Positions 17,381 through 25,943 of a stretch of DNA of 64,000 bases are shown in pieces. This DNA comes from Pseudonocardia sp. KRD291 (GTDB lineage Bacteria; Actinomycetota; Actinomycetes; Mycobacteriales; Pseudonocardiaceae). The stretch covers positions 1 to 64,000 of the forward strand of contig NZ_JADQDD010000001.1 in NCBI RefSeq assembly GCF_019263595.1. Direction: 5' to 3'. A program made the position numbers and the translations under genes. Positions within the stretch are counted from its first letter, which is position 1; each line of letters begins with the position of its first letter. A model generated the notes under the pieces. The model was not told the DNA's origin and made no database searches. It saw nothing but the letters and a program-made list of their open reading frames with translations.

Positions 17381-18673
17381 GTGGGACTGTCCGTGCAGGG
17401 GGTCGCGCCGGACCAGCTGGACACGCTGGTCACCGTGCTCGACCTGATTCGATCCGGTGGCGCGCGCACCCGCCCGGAGCTGGCCCGCCGCTCCGGACTC
17501 GGGCGCACGGTCGTCTCGCAGCGGCTCGGTCAGCTGGAGGCTGCCGGTCTGGTGACCGAAGGTGACCTCGGCGTGTCGACCGGCGGTCGGGCGCCGCGCG
17601 AGCTGCGTTTCAAGGCCGATGCGGGGGTCCTGCTGGTGGCCTCGCTCGGGGCGACCGGGTTCGACGCCGGCGTGGCCGACCTGAGCGGGCGCCTGATCGC
17701 CCACCGGGGCTGCACCTGGGACATCGCCACCGGGCCGGAGGCCAGCCTGAGCCGGGTCGAGGAGTTGTTCGACGAACTGCTCGCCGAGGGGGACGCTGCC
17801 CCGGTCTGGGGCGTAGGTCTCGGGGTGCCCGGGCCGGTCGAGTTCGCGTCCGGCCGCCCGGTCGCGCCACCGATAATGCCGGGCTGGGACGGTTACCCGG
17901 TCCGCGACCGGCTGGCCGCACGCTACGACGCACCCGCCTTCGTGGACAACGAGGTCAACGTGATGGCGCTGGGCGAGTACCGGGCGGGCCGGGGGGCCGG
18001 CTCGCCCGACCTGGTGCTCATCAAGATCGGGACCGGGATCGGTGCCGGACTGATCTCCGGCGGGCGGCTGCACCGCGGCGCACAGGGCTCGGCAGGCGAC
18101 ATCGGACACGTCGGGTTGACCGGATCGGTAGCCGGTGCCGAGCAGGTGGTGTGCCGTTGCGGCAACGTCGGCTGCCTGGAAGCGCTGGTCGGCGGGGCCG
18201 CCCTGGCCCGGGACGCGACAGCGGCCGCCCGGGAGAGCCGGGGCGAGCATCTGGTCGCGCGGCTGGCGCAGGCCGGCGAGCTCGTTCCGGACGACGTCGT
18301 GCTCGCGGCCGAGTTCGGCGACCCGGTCGCGGTGGAGCTGCTGTCCCGCGCCGGCCGGCTCGTCGGTGACACGGTCGCCGCAGTGGTCAACTTCTTCAAC
18401 CCCTCGACGATCCTGCTCGGCGGGCGGGTCGGGGCCTCCGGCGACCTGCTGCTGGCCAGCGTGCGCCAGTCCGTCTACCGGCGGTCGCTGCCGCTGGCCA
18501 CACGCGAGCTGCAAATCGTGCGGACGTCGCTGGGTGAGCGGTCGGGACCGACCGGCGCGGGATTCATGGTCGTCGACGAGCTGTTCGGCCGGGACCTTCT
18601 GGCCCGGTGGATCCCGCACGGCAGCCCCGTCGGGATGTCGGGCCTGCACGCGCAGACGATGGCGGGCGTCTGA
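17381..18673 (+). CDS. ROK family transcriptional regulator
   Basis: 430 aa from GTG 17381. The N-terminal winged helix is at about 14-70 (TRPELARRSGLGRTVVSQRLGQLEAAGLV), followed by a ROK sugar-kinase-like domain. The zinc signature C258-x-C260-G-x2-G-C265 is present, as are GTGIGAG at 217-223 and FVDNEVN at 187-193. The GEIGH motif of active kinases reads GDIGH. It stands alone, divergent from the leftward sugar/cyclitol operon, and is the obvious candidate for its repressor. The ligand would be a sugar or sugar derivative. Confidence 0.9.
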   Translation: MGLSVQGVAPDQLDTLVTVLDLIRSGGARTRPELARRSGLGRTVVSQRLGQLEAAGLVTEGDLGVSTGGRAPRELRFKADAGVLLVASLGATGFDAGVADLSGRLIAHRGCTWDIATGPEASLSRVEELFDELLAEGDAAPVWGVGLGVPGPVEFASGRPVAPPIMPGWDGYPVRDRLAARYDAPAFVDNEVNVMALGEYRAGRGAGSPDLVLIKIGTGIGAGLISGGRLHRGAQGSAGDIGHVGLTGSVAGAEQVVCRCGNVGCLEALVGGAALARDATAAARESRGEHLVARLAQAGELVPDDVVLAAEFGDPVAVELLSRAGRLVGDTVAAVVNFFNPSTILLGGRVGASGDLLLASVRQSVYRRSLPLATRELQIVRTSLGERSGPTGAGFMVVDELFGRDLLARWIPHGSPVGMSGLHAQTMAGV

Positions 18674-19213
18674 CCGTCGCCGAACTTGACGCACCCCGCA
18701 CCGCCCGCATCCCCGGCCTCGCTGCCTGGCGCTCGGTCGAGGTCCAGGAGTGGCGAGCGAGCCTGACGCTCGCCTCCCCCGGCACGACCAGCGAGCTCAC
18801 CACCGCCGCGCACTAACCCGGCTCTTCCCAGATGAGGGTGTAGGTCGGCCGGGCGCGTCGGTCCGCAGATAGACGTCGAGGTCTCCCGACGATGGAGGTT
18901 CCTACGCCATCCATCCGAAAGACCTCGACGTGACCGACGCTACCCCGCCGGCCGGCCTCGGCCGCCCTGACCTGACCGCCTTCGCGTCTCATCCCAATCG
19001 ACCCTGATCGGGTCTGCTGACCCCCTCGACGAGAACGCAGCGACATCACAGCCACCCAACCCCGACCGGCCGGGAAGCCGGGGCACGTCACATGGCCTGT
19101 GCTGCGGGCGTGTCGAGTGGGTCGTCCAGGGGCGACGCAGGAGCGTCGACGCGACGTGCTGAGAGGTGGTTCCAACCGGGCGCTAGGACACCGGCTACAG
19201 GCATGGCGATAGG
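18674..19213. other. 540-base intergenic stretch with an IS relic
   Basis: There is no convincing gene. The left half holds the ISL3-like relic described separately. The right half (about 18990-19213) has no recognisable motif, and reading frames through it are GC-driven shadows. Confidence 0.6.
18820..18990 (+). mobile_element. Left-end relic of an ISL3-like insertion sequence
   Basis: GGCTCTTCCCAGATGAGGGT at 18820 resembles the terminal repeat of actinobacterial ISL3-family elements. After about 110 bases a GTG at 18930 opens a short frame beginning T-D-A-T-P-P-A-G-L-G-R-P-D-L, similar from memory to the N-terminus of those transposases. It breaks off within about 25 codons. No right terminal repeat is visible nearby. 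An inverted pair of 12-base arms (18873-18884 and 18920-18931) lies just before the start. The family assignment rests on recollection of the end sequence and is tentative. Confidence 0.45.
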
Positions 19214-20155
19214 TCAGGAACGGCGTCGCTCCCTGCGCAGGAGGGAGCGCAGAGTCTCGGCGTTCGCGTAGCCGACCCGTAGCGCGATCTCGGCGGAGGT
19301 GAGGTCCGTGGTTGCTGAGAGGTGCCGAGCTCGTTCGATGCGAAGCCGTTGGACGAAGCCGAGCGGAGTGAGGTTGAGCGCCGCACGGACTCGTCGTTCG
19401 AGGGTGCGCCGGCTGGTGCCGAGCGACTGCGCGACGAAGGCGACGTTGAACGGTTCGTCCAGGCGGGCGCGCACGAAGCGTTCGAACTCGACGACGATCG
19501 GGTCCTCGTGCCGGAGATGTTCGTAGGCGACGAAGGCCGCCTGCGACGGACGCTCGTCGATGATGAGGAGCTTGGCGACATGTTGGGCCAGGTCGGGGCT
19601 GATCGATCGCACGAGTGAGAGCGCGAGGTCGATGTGGGCGAACGCGGCGCCGGCGGTGACGAGGTTCCCGTCGACCACGACCATGGTGTCGAGATCGAGG
19701 GCGACGGTCGGATAGCGCTTCAGGAACTCCGGCCCCAGGAACCAGCTGGTCGTCGCCCGCCGATGATGCATCCGTCCGGTCTCGGCGACGGCGAACACGC
19801 CGGTGCACGCCGCGGCGATCCGGGTGGTCGCGTCGTCGAGGCGCCCGAGTGAGGCGATGACCGAACGTGCATCTCGGCTCTGGAGGGCGTCGTTGGTAGC
19901 GGCGGCCGTGAGGGTTCCAAGCGCAGGGACGACGACCACGTCGAACTCTCCGGACTCCGACAGCGGGTGGTCTACCGACAGGGTCATCGATGCCGTCGTG
20001 GTCACTCGCCGTTTCGGTCCGAGGATGGCGAGTTCGATCGGGTCGATCCGCGGGTCGACATCGCCGCGGGCTCCGTCGGCCACCCGCACGATGTCGATGA
20101 CCGACGCGACAGCCGAACCGAAGCAGCCGTCGATCGCGATCAGTCCGATACGCAT
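19214..20155 (-). CDS. GlxA-type AraC family regulator with DJ-1/PfpI domain
   Basis: About 313 aa from ATG 20155 (M-R-I-G-L-I-A-I-D-G). The DJ-1/PfpI-like N-terminal half includes an AAACTGVFAVAETG elbow. The C-terminal AraC HTH pair spans about 215-313 (LGTSRRTLERRVRAALNLTPLGFVQRLRIERARHLS). A longer reading to 20197 adds a weak N-terminus. It is divergent from a small quinol-monooxygenase-like gene, its likely target. Codon use is a little less GC-extreme than its neighbours. Confidence 0.85.
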   Translation of the reverse strand: MRIGLIAIDGCFGSAVASVIDIVRVADGARGDVDPRIDPIELAILGPKRRVTTTASMTLSVDHPLSESGEFDVVVVPALGTLTAAATNDALQSRDARSVIASLGRLDDATTRIAAACTGVFAVAETGRMHHRRATTSWFLGPEFLKRYPTVALDLDTMVVVDGNLVTAGAAFAHIDLALSLVRSISPDLAQHVAKLLIIDERPSQAAFVAYEHLRHEDPIVVEFERFVRARLDEPFNVAFVAQSLGTSRRTLERRVRAALNLTPLGFVQRLRIERARHLSATTDLTSAEIALRVGYANAETLRSLLRRERRRS

Positions 20156-20262
20156 GGCGCGAACAATAGCAATACTGTCGTATACGCCACTCCCCATCGG
20201 CCCTCGCTCGTCATACGCTGAACTCGCCCCACGAAGAACCCCGACTTCAAGGAGAACCCCTC

Positions 20263-20574
20263 ATGTCCACACCCGCATCACTTCCGTATGCCTTCGTCGC
20301 CAAGATCGTCGCGGCCGATGGACAGCACGACGCGCTCGCCGATCTGCTCGCCGGCGCTGTCGCACTCGCCAACGAAGAAGTGGGAACGATTGTCTGGTTC
20401 GCGGCTAGAACCCACGCCGACACCTTTTGGATCTTCGATGCATTCCCCGACGAGGCCGCTCGCGACGCCCACGCCAACGGCGCCATCGTCGCAGCCCTGA
20501 TGGCCAACCAGCACCTCCTCGGCGCAGCACCCGAGATCCTGGCGGCCGACGTCCTCGCGTCCAAGCTCCCGTAG
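20263..20574 (+). CDS. ABM-domain protein, putative quinol monooxygenase
   Basis: 103 aa dimeric alpha+beta barrel protein: KIVAADGQHDALADLLAG at the start, then a central F/W-rich strand (TFWIFDAFPDEAARDAH) and HANGAIVAALM. AAGGAG lies about nine bases before the ATG at 20263. The YgiN/ABM family oxidises quinols or acts on reactive aromatics. It is divergent from the GlxA-type regulator with a 107-base shared promoter region. Confidence 0.8.
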   Translation: MSTPASLPYAFVAKIVAADGQHDALADLLAGAVALANEEVGTIVWFAARTHADTFWIFDAFPDEAARDAHANGAIVAALMANQHLLGAAPEILAADVLASKLP

Positions 20575-21151
20575 TCCGCCAACGCACGAGACGATCGCGC
20601 CCCGCCGAGCCGTCGGACCCGACCGCCTCGACACCCGCACCACGTTGACGATCCCCGACGGGCCGATCACGGGGGGCCAGGCAACACCAGGCGCAAGCCT
20701 GGAGCGGCACTGGTTCACCGGTGGTCATCGAGAGAGCCAGCGCGGTTCCATGGCAGCGCAACTGTGTCAACTTGCCCTCCGTCCCGCTAGGCGCCGTGGG
20801 CGGGGTCGTGGTTGCGATCCGTTGCCGTGACGGGAGACGCGTTGCGCGTCGCAGCGATGACGGGTCGTTGGCGTTCCGGGGCGTTGCGTTCGTGCGCGCC
20901 GCGCGTGCGGCATGGAACATCTCGCTGCGCACACAACGATCGCTGCGCCGACGCACCGTTGACACCTCGCACGTCCAGGTCGCGACACAACGCCACGCCG
21001 CGTTGCCGAGCGGAGCGAGGCCTATCGGCACACGGACAGGATGCCGGCCGCGAGCGCTCAGCCGGCGAGGGGTCCGTCGCAGAGGAGAGCGACGTCGGTG
21101 TCGGGCAGAGCCGTGAGGCCAGCGCATCGCGCGACCACCAGAACCGAACCG

Positions 21152-21181
21152 CCCCTGCCCTGCGTTTCCGCAGGTCAGGGG
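21152..21181 (-). terminator. Hairpin just 3' of the tRNA fragment
   Basis: Two 13-base arms, 21152-21164 (CCCCTGCCCTGCG) and 21169-21181 (CGCAGGTCAGGGG), pair with one mismatch around a four-base TTTC loop. It lies about 10 bases beyond the 3' end of the tRNA fragment on the minus strand, the place of a tRNA transcript terminator. No T-tract is obvious. Confidence 0.65.
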
Positions 21182-21191
21182 CTGTTCGCCA

Positions 21192-21224
21192 GAGCCGCCT
21201 GTCGGAATCGAACCGACGACCTAA
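21192..21224 (-). repeat. 3' fragment of a tRNA gene (Thr-like), probable attachment-site scar
   Basis: On the minus strand the bases read as a tRNA T-arm and acceptor end: AGGTC, then GTCGG-TTCGATT-CCGAC (five-base-pair stem, seven-base loop), then AGGCGGCTC. This matches the 3' third of actinobacterial tRNA-Thr as I recall it. No D-arm, anticodon arm or 5' acceptor strand can be folded upstream, so it is not a working tRNA. A 3' tRNA fragment followed by a terminator is the usual scar left by tRNA-targeting integrative elements. Confidence 0.6.
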
Positions 21225-21543
21225 TCACGTCGGCTTTGCGTCTATCGCTTGATGCGCCCACTGGGCGAACGAGCCGCTGACCTGCGCAAACGCCGAGAGT
21301 GGGGGGCGCCGCCATCCGGTGGTGACCGACGACGACCGACCAGTACCGACCGTTTCACCGGAGCTTGCGGCGGCGTCGAAGCCGAGCAAGCTCCATTCTT
21401 TTAGCTCACCGCGCCCTCCTCCTAGCCGGTCCCGTCGTCGTCGAAGACGTTTCACCGCCGACGATGCGCGCCCGAGCCCGACCACGATCCACGTCGGCGC
21501 CACGCTCGTGTGGCTACCCGAACCGCTCATCGCCCTCACCCGC

Positions 21544-23898
21544 TCATTCCCGGATCCCTCGTTGCGGGCTCAGCACCAGTCTGCTCTCGGCGGCGGCGAG
21601 GACCGCGTCGCGCGTGTAGGCGAGCGGGAACGCGTCGCCGTCCGCCCAGGACTCCAGCTGATCCGCGTAGTGCGGCGACCGAGGGTCGCCGGACTGGCCG
21701 GGCGAGTTCAGGACCAGGGTCGAGTCCCACTCCCCCACATCGACGGCGATCCGGAAGCTGCTGCCCATCACCGCGTTGAACGTCGCATCGTGGCCGGACA
21801 GGCCGATCGTGTCGCCGCTGCCGGCGCGGGACACGGGCGGCAGCGACCGCCACTGCGGCGGCGCGTCCGGCACGTGCGTGAACACCGCGTGCCGCAGCTC
21901 GGTGCGGTGCAGCGCCCCCCACGTCCACGACGACGGGTCTTCCTCACCGAGCAGGACGGCGATCTCGGCGAGCGCCGCCCCGAGCGTCTCGTCCACACCG
22001 GCCCGCAGGAGCTCCGCGTCCGCCGGGTCGTGCCGCTCGAACAGGTCGATCATCCGCAGGTCCGGGCGGAGATCGGAGAACAGCGTGTCGGCCCGCAGGA
22101 GCCGGTGCCGGGCCGCCTTCGCCCGCTCGCCGTGCGCCCCGAGCCGCTCCAGGCACCGGTCGACCAGCCAGGGCCGCAGGTGCCGGCGCACCCAGACCTG
22201 GAAGACCAGCGCCGGACGGGAGTCGACCGCCTCCACGCCGTCCCAGGCCTGCAGCTCGGCCCACTCGTCCGCGTGCCGCACGGAGCCGCCCAGCTCGGCC
22301 AGCCCGTCGAGCAGGCGGCGGCCGTGCAGGTTGGTCGCGTCGGACTGCATGCGGACGCTGCCGGCGACGTCGATCGGATAGTCGCCGTCGAGCCAGCCGC
22401 GGAGGCGCTCGTGCCGCGCGCCGGAGTACCAGTCGGTGGTGATGGTCAGCTCGTCGTTGTCGAAGCCGTCGGGCAGGTTCTCCTGGTTCGACGTCGAGAA
22501 CCAGCCGGAGTCCGGGTTGAGTACGCCGGGAAGCTCTTCGAGCCGGGCGAACCCGTCCCACTCGAACCGGCCATCGCCGGGTACCGGCAGCGCGCCGTCC
22601 CACCCGGGCCGGCGCGGCACCAGGGCGCATCCCTGCCATCCGATGTCACCGGCGGCCGTCGCGAACACCTGGTTGGCCCCGGGAGCTCCCCAGCGGCGCA
22701 GCGCCTGCCGGAACTGCTCGGCGTCGTCCGCGTCCTGGTACTCCAGGCTCGCCAGATACGGCGCCATCCCCGGTTCGAGCCAGACGGCACGGACAGCCAC
22801 CGCCATCCGCGCGCCAGAGTCGACGTGGATGACCGGTCCATGCCGGGAGTACGTGAGCCGCAGCGTCTCCTCGCGACCGCCCGCGACGGCGGTCCGCTCC
22901 TCGAGGACGGTGAATGCCTCCCACTCGCCGCGGTAGCGGTAGCGGTGGTCGTCATCGGGGTGGAGCTCGTAGACGTAAAGGTCCTCGTGGTCGACCGGCC
23001 AGATCGTCAGACCGAACGCAACCCTCCCGTTGTGCCCGATGGACACGCCTGGCAGGTTCGGCTCCCCGGCGCCGATCACGCTCATCCCCGGCGCCTCGAG
23101 GTGCGTGAGGTAGCGCAGCGACGGCACGGTGACGGCACGGTGCGGGTCGTTCGCCAGCACGGGGCGGCCGGTGGCCGACCGTTCGGGCGAGACGACCCAG
23201 TTGTTGCTGCCCGACGGCGCCGCCGTCGTCGCCCTGGTCCCGGGAAGACCGGTGAAGTCGGCCGGGGCGAAGGCCAGGCGGTAGACGTCGAGCACCTCGT
23301 CGGTCAGGTGCGTCAGCGCGTCGGCATCCGGTACGACGAGGTCGGAGTGCGGGTCCCGCACCGACCGGAGCTCCTCGGCCGCGACGCCGAGGTCGCGGAC
23401 GGTGAGCGCCCGGCCGAGCTCGTGCTCGGCGTTGTAGAGCAGACCGTGCGTGCGGATCCGGACGACGTCCTCGGGCTCCCAGCGCGCCGGCTCGTGGCCG
23501 AGGGCACCGAACTCCGGGGGCAGGCGCTCGTCCGGGGCCTGCAGTGCCCAGTCGACGTAGGCGTTGACGCCGGCCACGAACGCGGAAACGACGTCCCTGG
23601 TCGCGGTGCCGTAGGCCAGCCACTCGGCCCGCATGTCACCGCGGTAGAGGAATAGCCGCGTGGCCCGGTCCTGGGCCAGGAAGCGGCTGCCGAACACCTC
23701 CGACAGCCGCCCCAGCCCGCGGCGACGCCACAGGTCGATCTGGAACAGCCGGTCGCGGGCGGCCTGGAACCCCTGGGCGACGTAGGCGTCGTGCCGGGTC
23801 GTCGCGTAGATGTGCGGGACGCCCCAGCGGTCGACGATCACCTCGACGTCGCCGTCCAGCCCGGGTAGCCGGCGGGACTCCGTCGGGATCGCGGTCAT
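21544..23898 (-). CDS. Penicillin acylase family hydrolase (Ntn-hydrolase)
   Basis: 784 aa precursor without an obvious signal peptide. The autoproteolytic junction is Gly230-Ser231 in S-G-S-N-N-W-V; Ser231 would become the N-terminal nucleophile of the beta subunit. The C-terminal block G-S-G-D-T...NSPGQSGDPRSPHYADQ is diagnostic. Family members cleave amides such as beta-lactam side chains, acyl-homoserine lactones or other N-acyl compounds. It stands apart from other intact genes, downstream of a frameshifted deacetylase on the same strand. The substrate is unknown; quorum-signal degradation is one possibility. Confidence 0.9.
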   Translation of the reverse strand: MTAIPTESRRLPGLDGDVEVIVDRWGVPHIYATTRHDAYVAQGFQAARDRLFQIDLWRRRGLGRLSEVFGSRFLAQDRATRLFLYRGDMRAEWLAYGTATRDVVSAFVAGVNAYVDWALQAPDERLPPEFGALGHEPARWEPEDVVRIRTHGLLYNAEHELGRALTVRDLGVAAEELRSVRDPHSDLVVPDADALTHLTDEVLDVYRLAFAPADFTGLPGTRATTAAPSGSNNWVVSPERSATGRPVLANDPHRAVTVPSLRYLTHLEAPGMSVIGAGEPNLPGVSIGHNGRVAFGLTIWPVDHEDLYVYELHPDDDHRYRYRGEWEAFTVLEERTAVAGGREETLRLTYSRHGPVIHVDSGARMAVAVRAVWLEPGMAPYLASLEYQDADDAEQFRQALRRWGAPGANQVFATAAGDIGWQGCALVPRRPGWDGALPVPGDGRFEWDGFARLEELPGVLNPDSGWFSTSNQENLPDGFDNDELTITTDWYSGARHERLRGWLDGDYPIDVAGSVRMQSDATNLHGRRLLDGLAELGGSVRHADEWAELQAWDGVEAVDSRPALVFQVWVRRHLRPWLVDRCLERLGAHGERAKAARHRLLRADTLFSDLRPDLRMIDLFERHDPADAELLRAGVDETLGAALAEIAVLLGEEDPSSWTWGALHRTELRHAVFTHVPDAPPQWRSLPPVSRAGSGDTIGLSGHDATFNAVMGSSFRIAVDVGEWDSTLVLNSPGQSGDPRSPHYADQLESWADGDAFPLAYTRDAVLAAAESRLVLSPQRGIRE

Positions 23899-23901
23899 CG
23901 C

Positions 23902-24785
23902 TCAGGCCCAGCCGGAGTCGGCGGGCGCCGGCTCGACGCCGCGCACGTCAGGGAGCGCGAACTTCGCCTCGTCGGTCTCGTCGTCGACCCAGGCCCTGGC
24001 GATCTCCTCGATCGTGGCGAACCAGACTCCGTCGTGGCCGCTGATGTACTCCACGAGCCGTTCGTACCAGAGCATGTGGTGCGCCTGGGCGATGACCTGC
24101 GGGTGCACGCAGGTCGCGAACACCGGGTTCGTCTCGTTCGCGTAGCCGTAGTCGAAGATGTCGCGCCATCGGTTGTAGATCGTGTTCGAGTCCTGCATGC
24201 CGGCCTGGGCGCCGGTGTAGGCCAGCGGCGGGAAGTCGTCGAGGTACCAGTTGACCGGGACCTCGAGGACCCGGCTCGCCCGGCCCGCGACGTTGCCCTG
24301 CTCCCAGCGCACCTGCCAGCGCTGCGGGTGGTACGGGTGGAAGTCGCGGCCCATCAGGGACGTGTCGTAGATCAGTCCCGAGCCCTCGATGATGTCCAGC
24401 GTGGAGTCGCTGTAGTCCCAGTACGGCGACCGGTACCCGACCGGCCGGACCCCAGGACCGTCTTGAACGTCGCGAAGGCCAGGTCGACCAGGCGCCGCTC
24501 GGTGTCGCCGGAGATCATCGTCGGGTTCTCGTGGTAGTAGCCGTGGTGGCCGAACTCGTGGCCGTCGTCGAGCACCTTCTTGCACTGCTCGGGGAACGTG
24601 TCGATCGAGTGGCCCGGGGTGAACCAGGTCGTGCGGACGCCGTAGCGCTTGTACAGCGACAGCAGGCGCGGCACGCCCACCTCGGCGCCGAACTCGCCGA
24701 CCGGATCTTCGTCCCGAGCGAGGCGACCCAGCACGCCAGGTCGTCGAGGCTGGCATCGGCAGTGCGGATGCCAGCCCGGCACCGC
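23902..24785 (-). pseudogene. Polysaccharide deacetylase (PuuE/HpPgdA-like), frameshifted
   Basis: Homologous protein sequence continues through three reading frames. The start (SLDDLACWVASLG) is in one frame. The core EFGAEVGVPRLL to HDFG-type metal segment (GHEFGHHGYYHENP) and KTVLG are in a second. GYRSPYWDYSDSTL to the stop at 23902 are in a third. Shifts lie near 24716 and 24455. The intact enzyme would remove N-acyl or formamide groups from polysaccharide or purine-type substrates with a metal. Sequencing error at two G-rich sites cannot be excluded. It lies three bases upstream of the acylase start, so the two were probably one operon. Confidence 0.75.
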
Positions 24786-24963
24786 GCCCGAACCGAACCG
24801 TCAACGCGGTCAACCTAGCCGCGTCGGACACCACCTCCGGCGCCAGATCCTCTATTGGCCAGCCATCCGTCGACCTCCACCGCGCTAGTTGTAGTGACCG
24901 GAAACGTTGATCGAGCAGCAGGGCCCGCAGCGTCGGACGTATCGCCGGGTGGAGGTGGAAGGG

Positions 24964-25566
24964 CTAAGTGCCGGCGCCGCCATCGAGAAGCCAGTGGTAC
25001 CGCATGCGCATCGCGCGCTCGATGGCACCGGCCGCCGCGCCGAAGCCGAGTGCGAGGTTGAGCCACAGCGGCAGACGCAGCGGCGACTCGAATGTGCCCA
25101 CGGCCGCGCCGATCGGCGGGATCTGGGAGATCGGTTCCACGAGCTGCAGCAGATTCACACCGACCCCGATCAGCAGCAGCAGAATCGAGACGGCCCCGAT
25201 GAGCCCGCTCGCGGCGGGGTGCTCACGCGCGAACCGCATGCGCCGTCCCTCGGCGGAGCGCGGGTCGGGGACGAGGCGCTGCTCCGTCCCGTCGTCGCCG
25301 ACGAAATGACAGCGGCGCATGCCTCCTTCGCTGGTGCGGACCTCGATGTGACCGCCCGCGACGGGGAATCGCGCCGGCAGCTTCGACCCCAGCCGGAGGT
25401 GGCCGTCGAGGTACAGCCCGGCCCGGACCACACCGGTCTGGGCGTCCCCGCCGTGCTTGACCTCGACCGTGTGCACGACCGGGCGCCCCTGGACCGGGAG
25501 CGTGATCGACAGCACCGAGCGGCGCATCATCTGCCACCAGCGGAAGGGCTTCAGCGCCCGTCCCGT
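24964..25566 (-). pseudogene. Two-helix membrane protein, 3' part, split by IS3 element
   Basis: About 200 codons that continue the fragment at 26849-26941 on the other side of the IS. The N-terminal part is a soluble beta-rich domain (KPFRWWQMMRRSVLSITL...GGHIEVRTSEGGMRRCHF). Two hydrophobic helices follow at about 115-135 and 155-170 of this fragment. Joining the two parts, after discounting three bases as target duplication, restores a continuous reading P-G-D-G-R-A-L-K-P-F. The family is unknown to me. The fragment could still be translated from an internal ATG at 25530. Confidence 0.7.
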
Positions 25567-25634
25567 GGGACTGCCCAGACTTCGGTTGACTCCTGACCTG
25601 TGAGGACGTCCTCCTCGCTGGAAGGATCAACACC

Positions 25635-25943
25635 GTGCCCAAGCCGTTCCCGACCGAGTTCCGCCGCGATGTGGTCGCGGTCGCCCGCCAGGGCGACCAG
25701 TCGATCGCTCAGGTCGCCCGAAGCTTCGGAGTCTCGGAGTCCTGCCTGTCGCGCTGGCTGCGCATCGCCGACCGCGAGGACGGCATCGAGCCTGGCGAGT
25801 CAGCCCCTGCTGGGCCGACGGCCGGGACGGACCTCGAAGCGGAGAACCGTGAGCTGCGCAGGCGGACGAAGCAGCTCGAGCAGGAGAACGAGATCCTGCG
25901 CCGCGCGACCGCCTACTTCGCCCGCGACGTCCTCCCAAAATGA
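25635..25943 (+). CDS. IS3 transposase OrfA
   Basis: 102 aa. An N-terminal HTH (FRRDVVAVARQGDQSIAQVARSFGVSESCLSRWL) is followed by a leucine-zipper-like coiled coil at about 65-92 (LEAENRELRRRTKQLEQEN). GTG start with GGAAGGA upstream. The last codons are CCA-AAA-TGA. The run AAAA allows a -1 slip into orfB, and the orfB ATG also overlaps this stop. Confidence 0.92.
   Translation: MPKPFPTEFRRDVVAVARQGDQSIAQVARSFGVSESCLSRWLRIADREDGIEPGESAPAGPTAGTDLEAENRELRRRTKQLEQENEILRRATAYFARDVLPK

Larger units (their letters stand above)
20575..21543. other. 970-base gene-free stretch between the ABM gene and the acylase
   Basis: No frame shows convincing coding character; long frames on both strands are mutually overlapping Arg/Ala-rich shadows. 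Near its right side it contains a hairpin and a tRNA 3' fragment (separate entries). The remainder looks like decayed or non-coding junction DNA, consistent with an integration boundary. Confidence 0.6.

Noticed and set aside
18813-19808. 331-aa minus-strand open frame over the IS relic
   Set aside because: Arg/Ser-rich composition; it is antisense or out of phase to the GlxA-type regulator and crosses the IS end.
21181-21290. A complete tRNA gene on the minus strand
   Set aside because: Only the T-arm and acceptor 3' side fit. No 5' acceptor strand complementary to AGGCGGC and no canonical anticodon arm could be folded.
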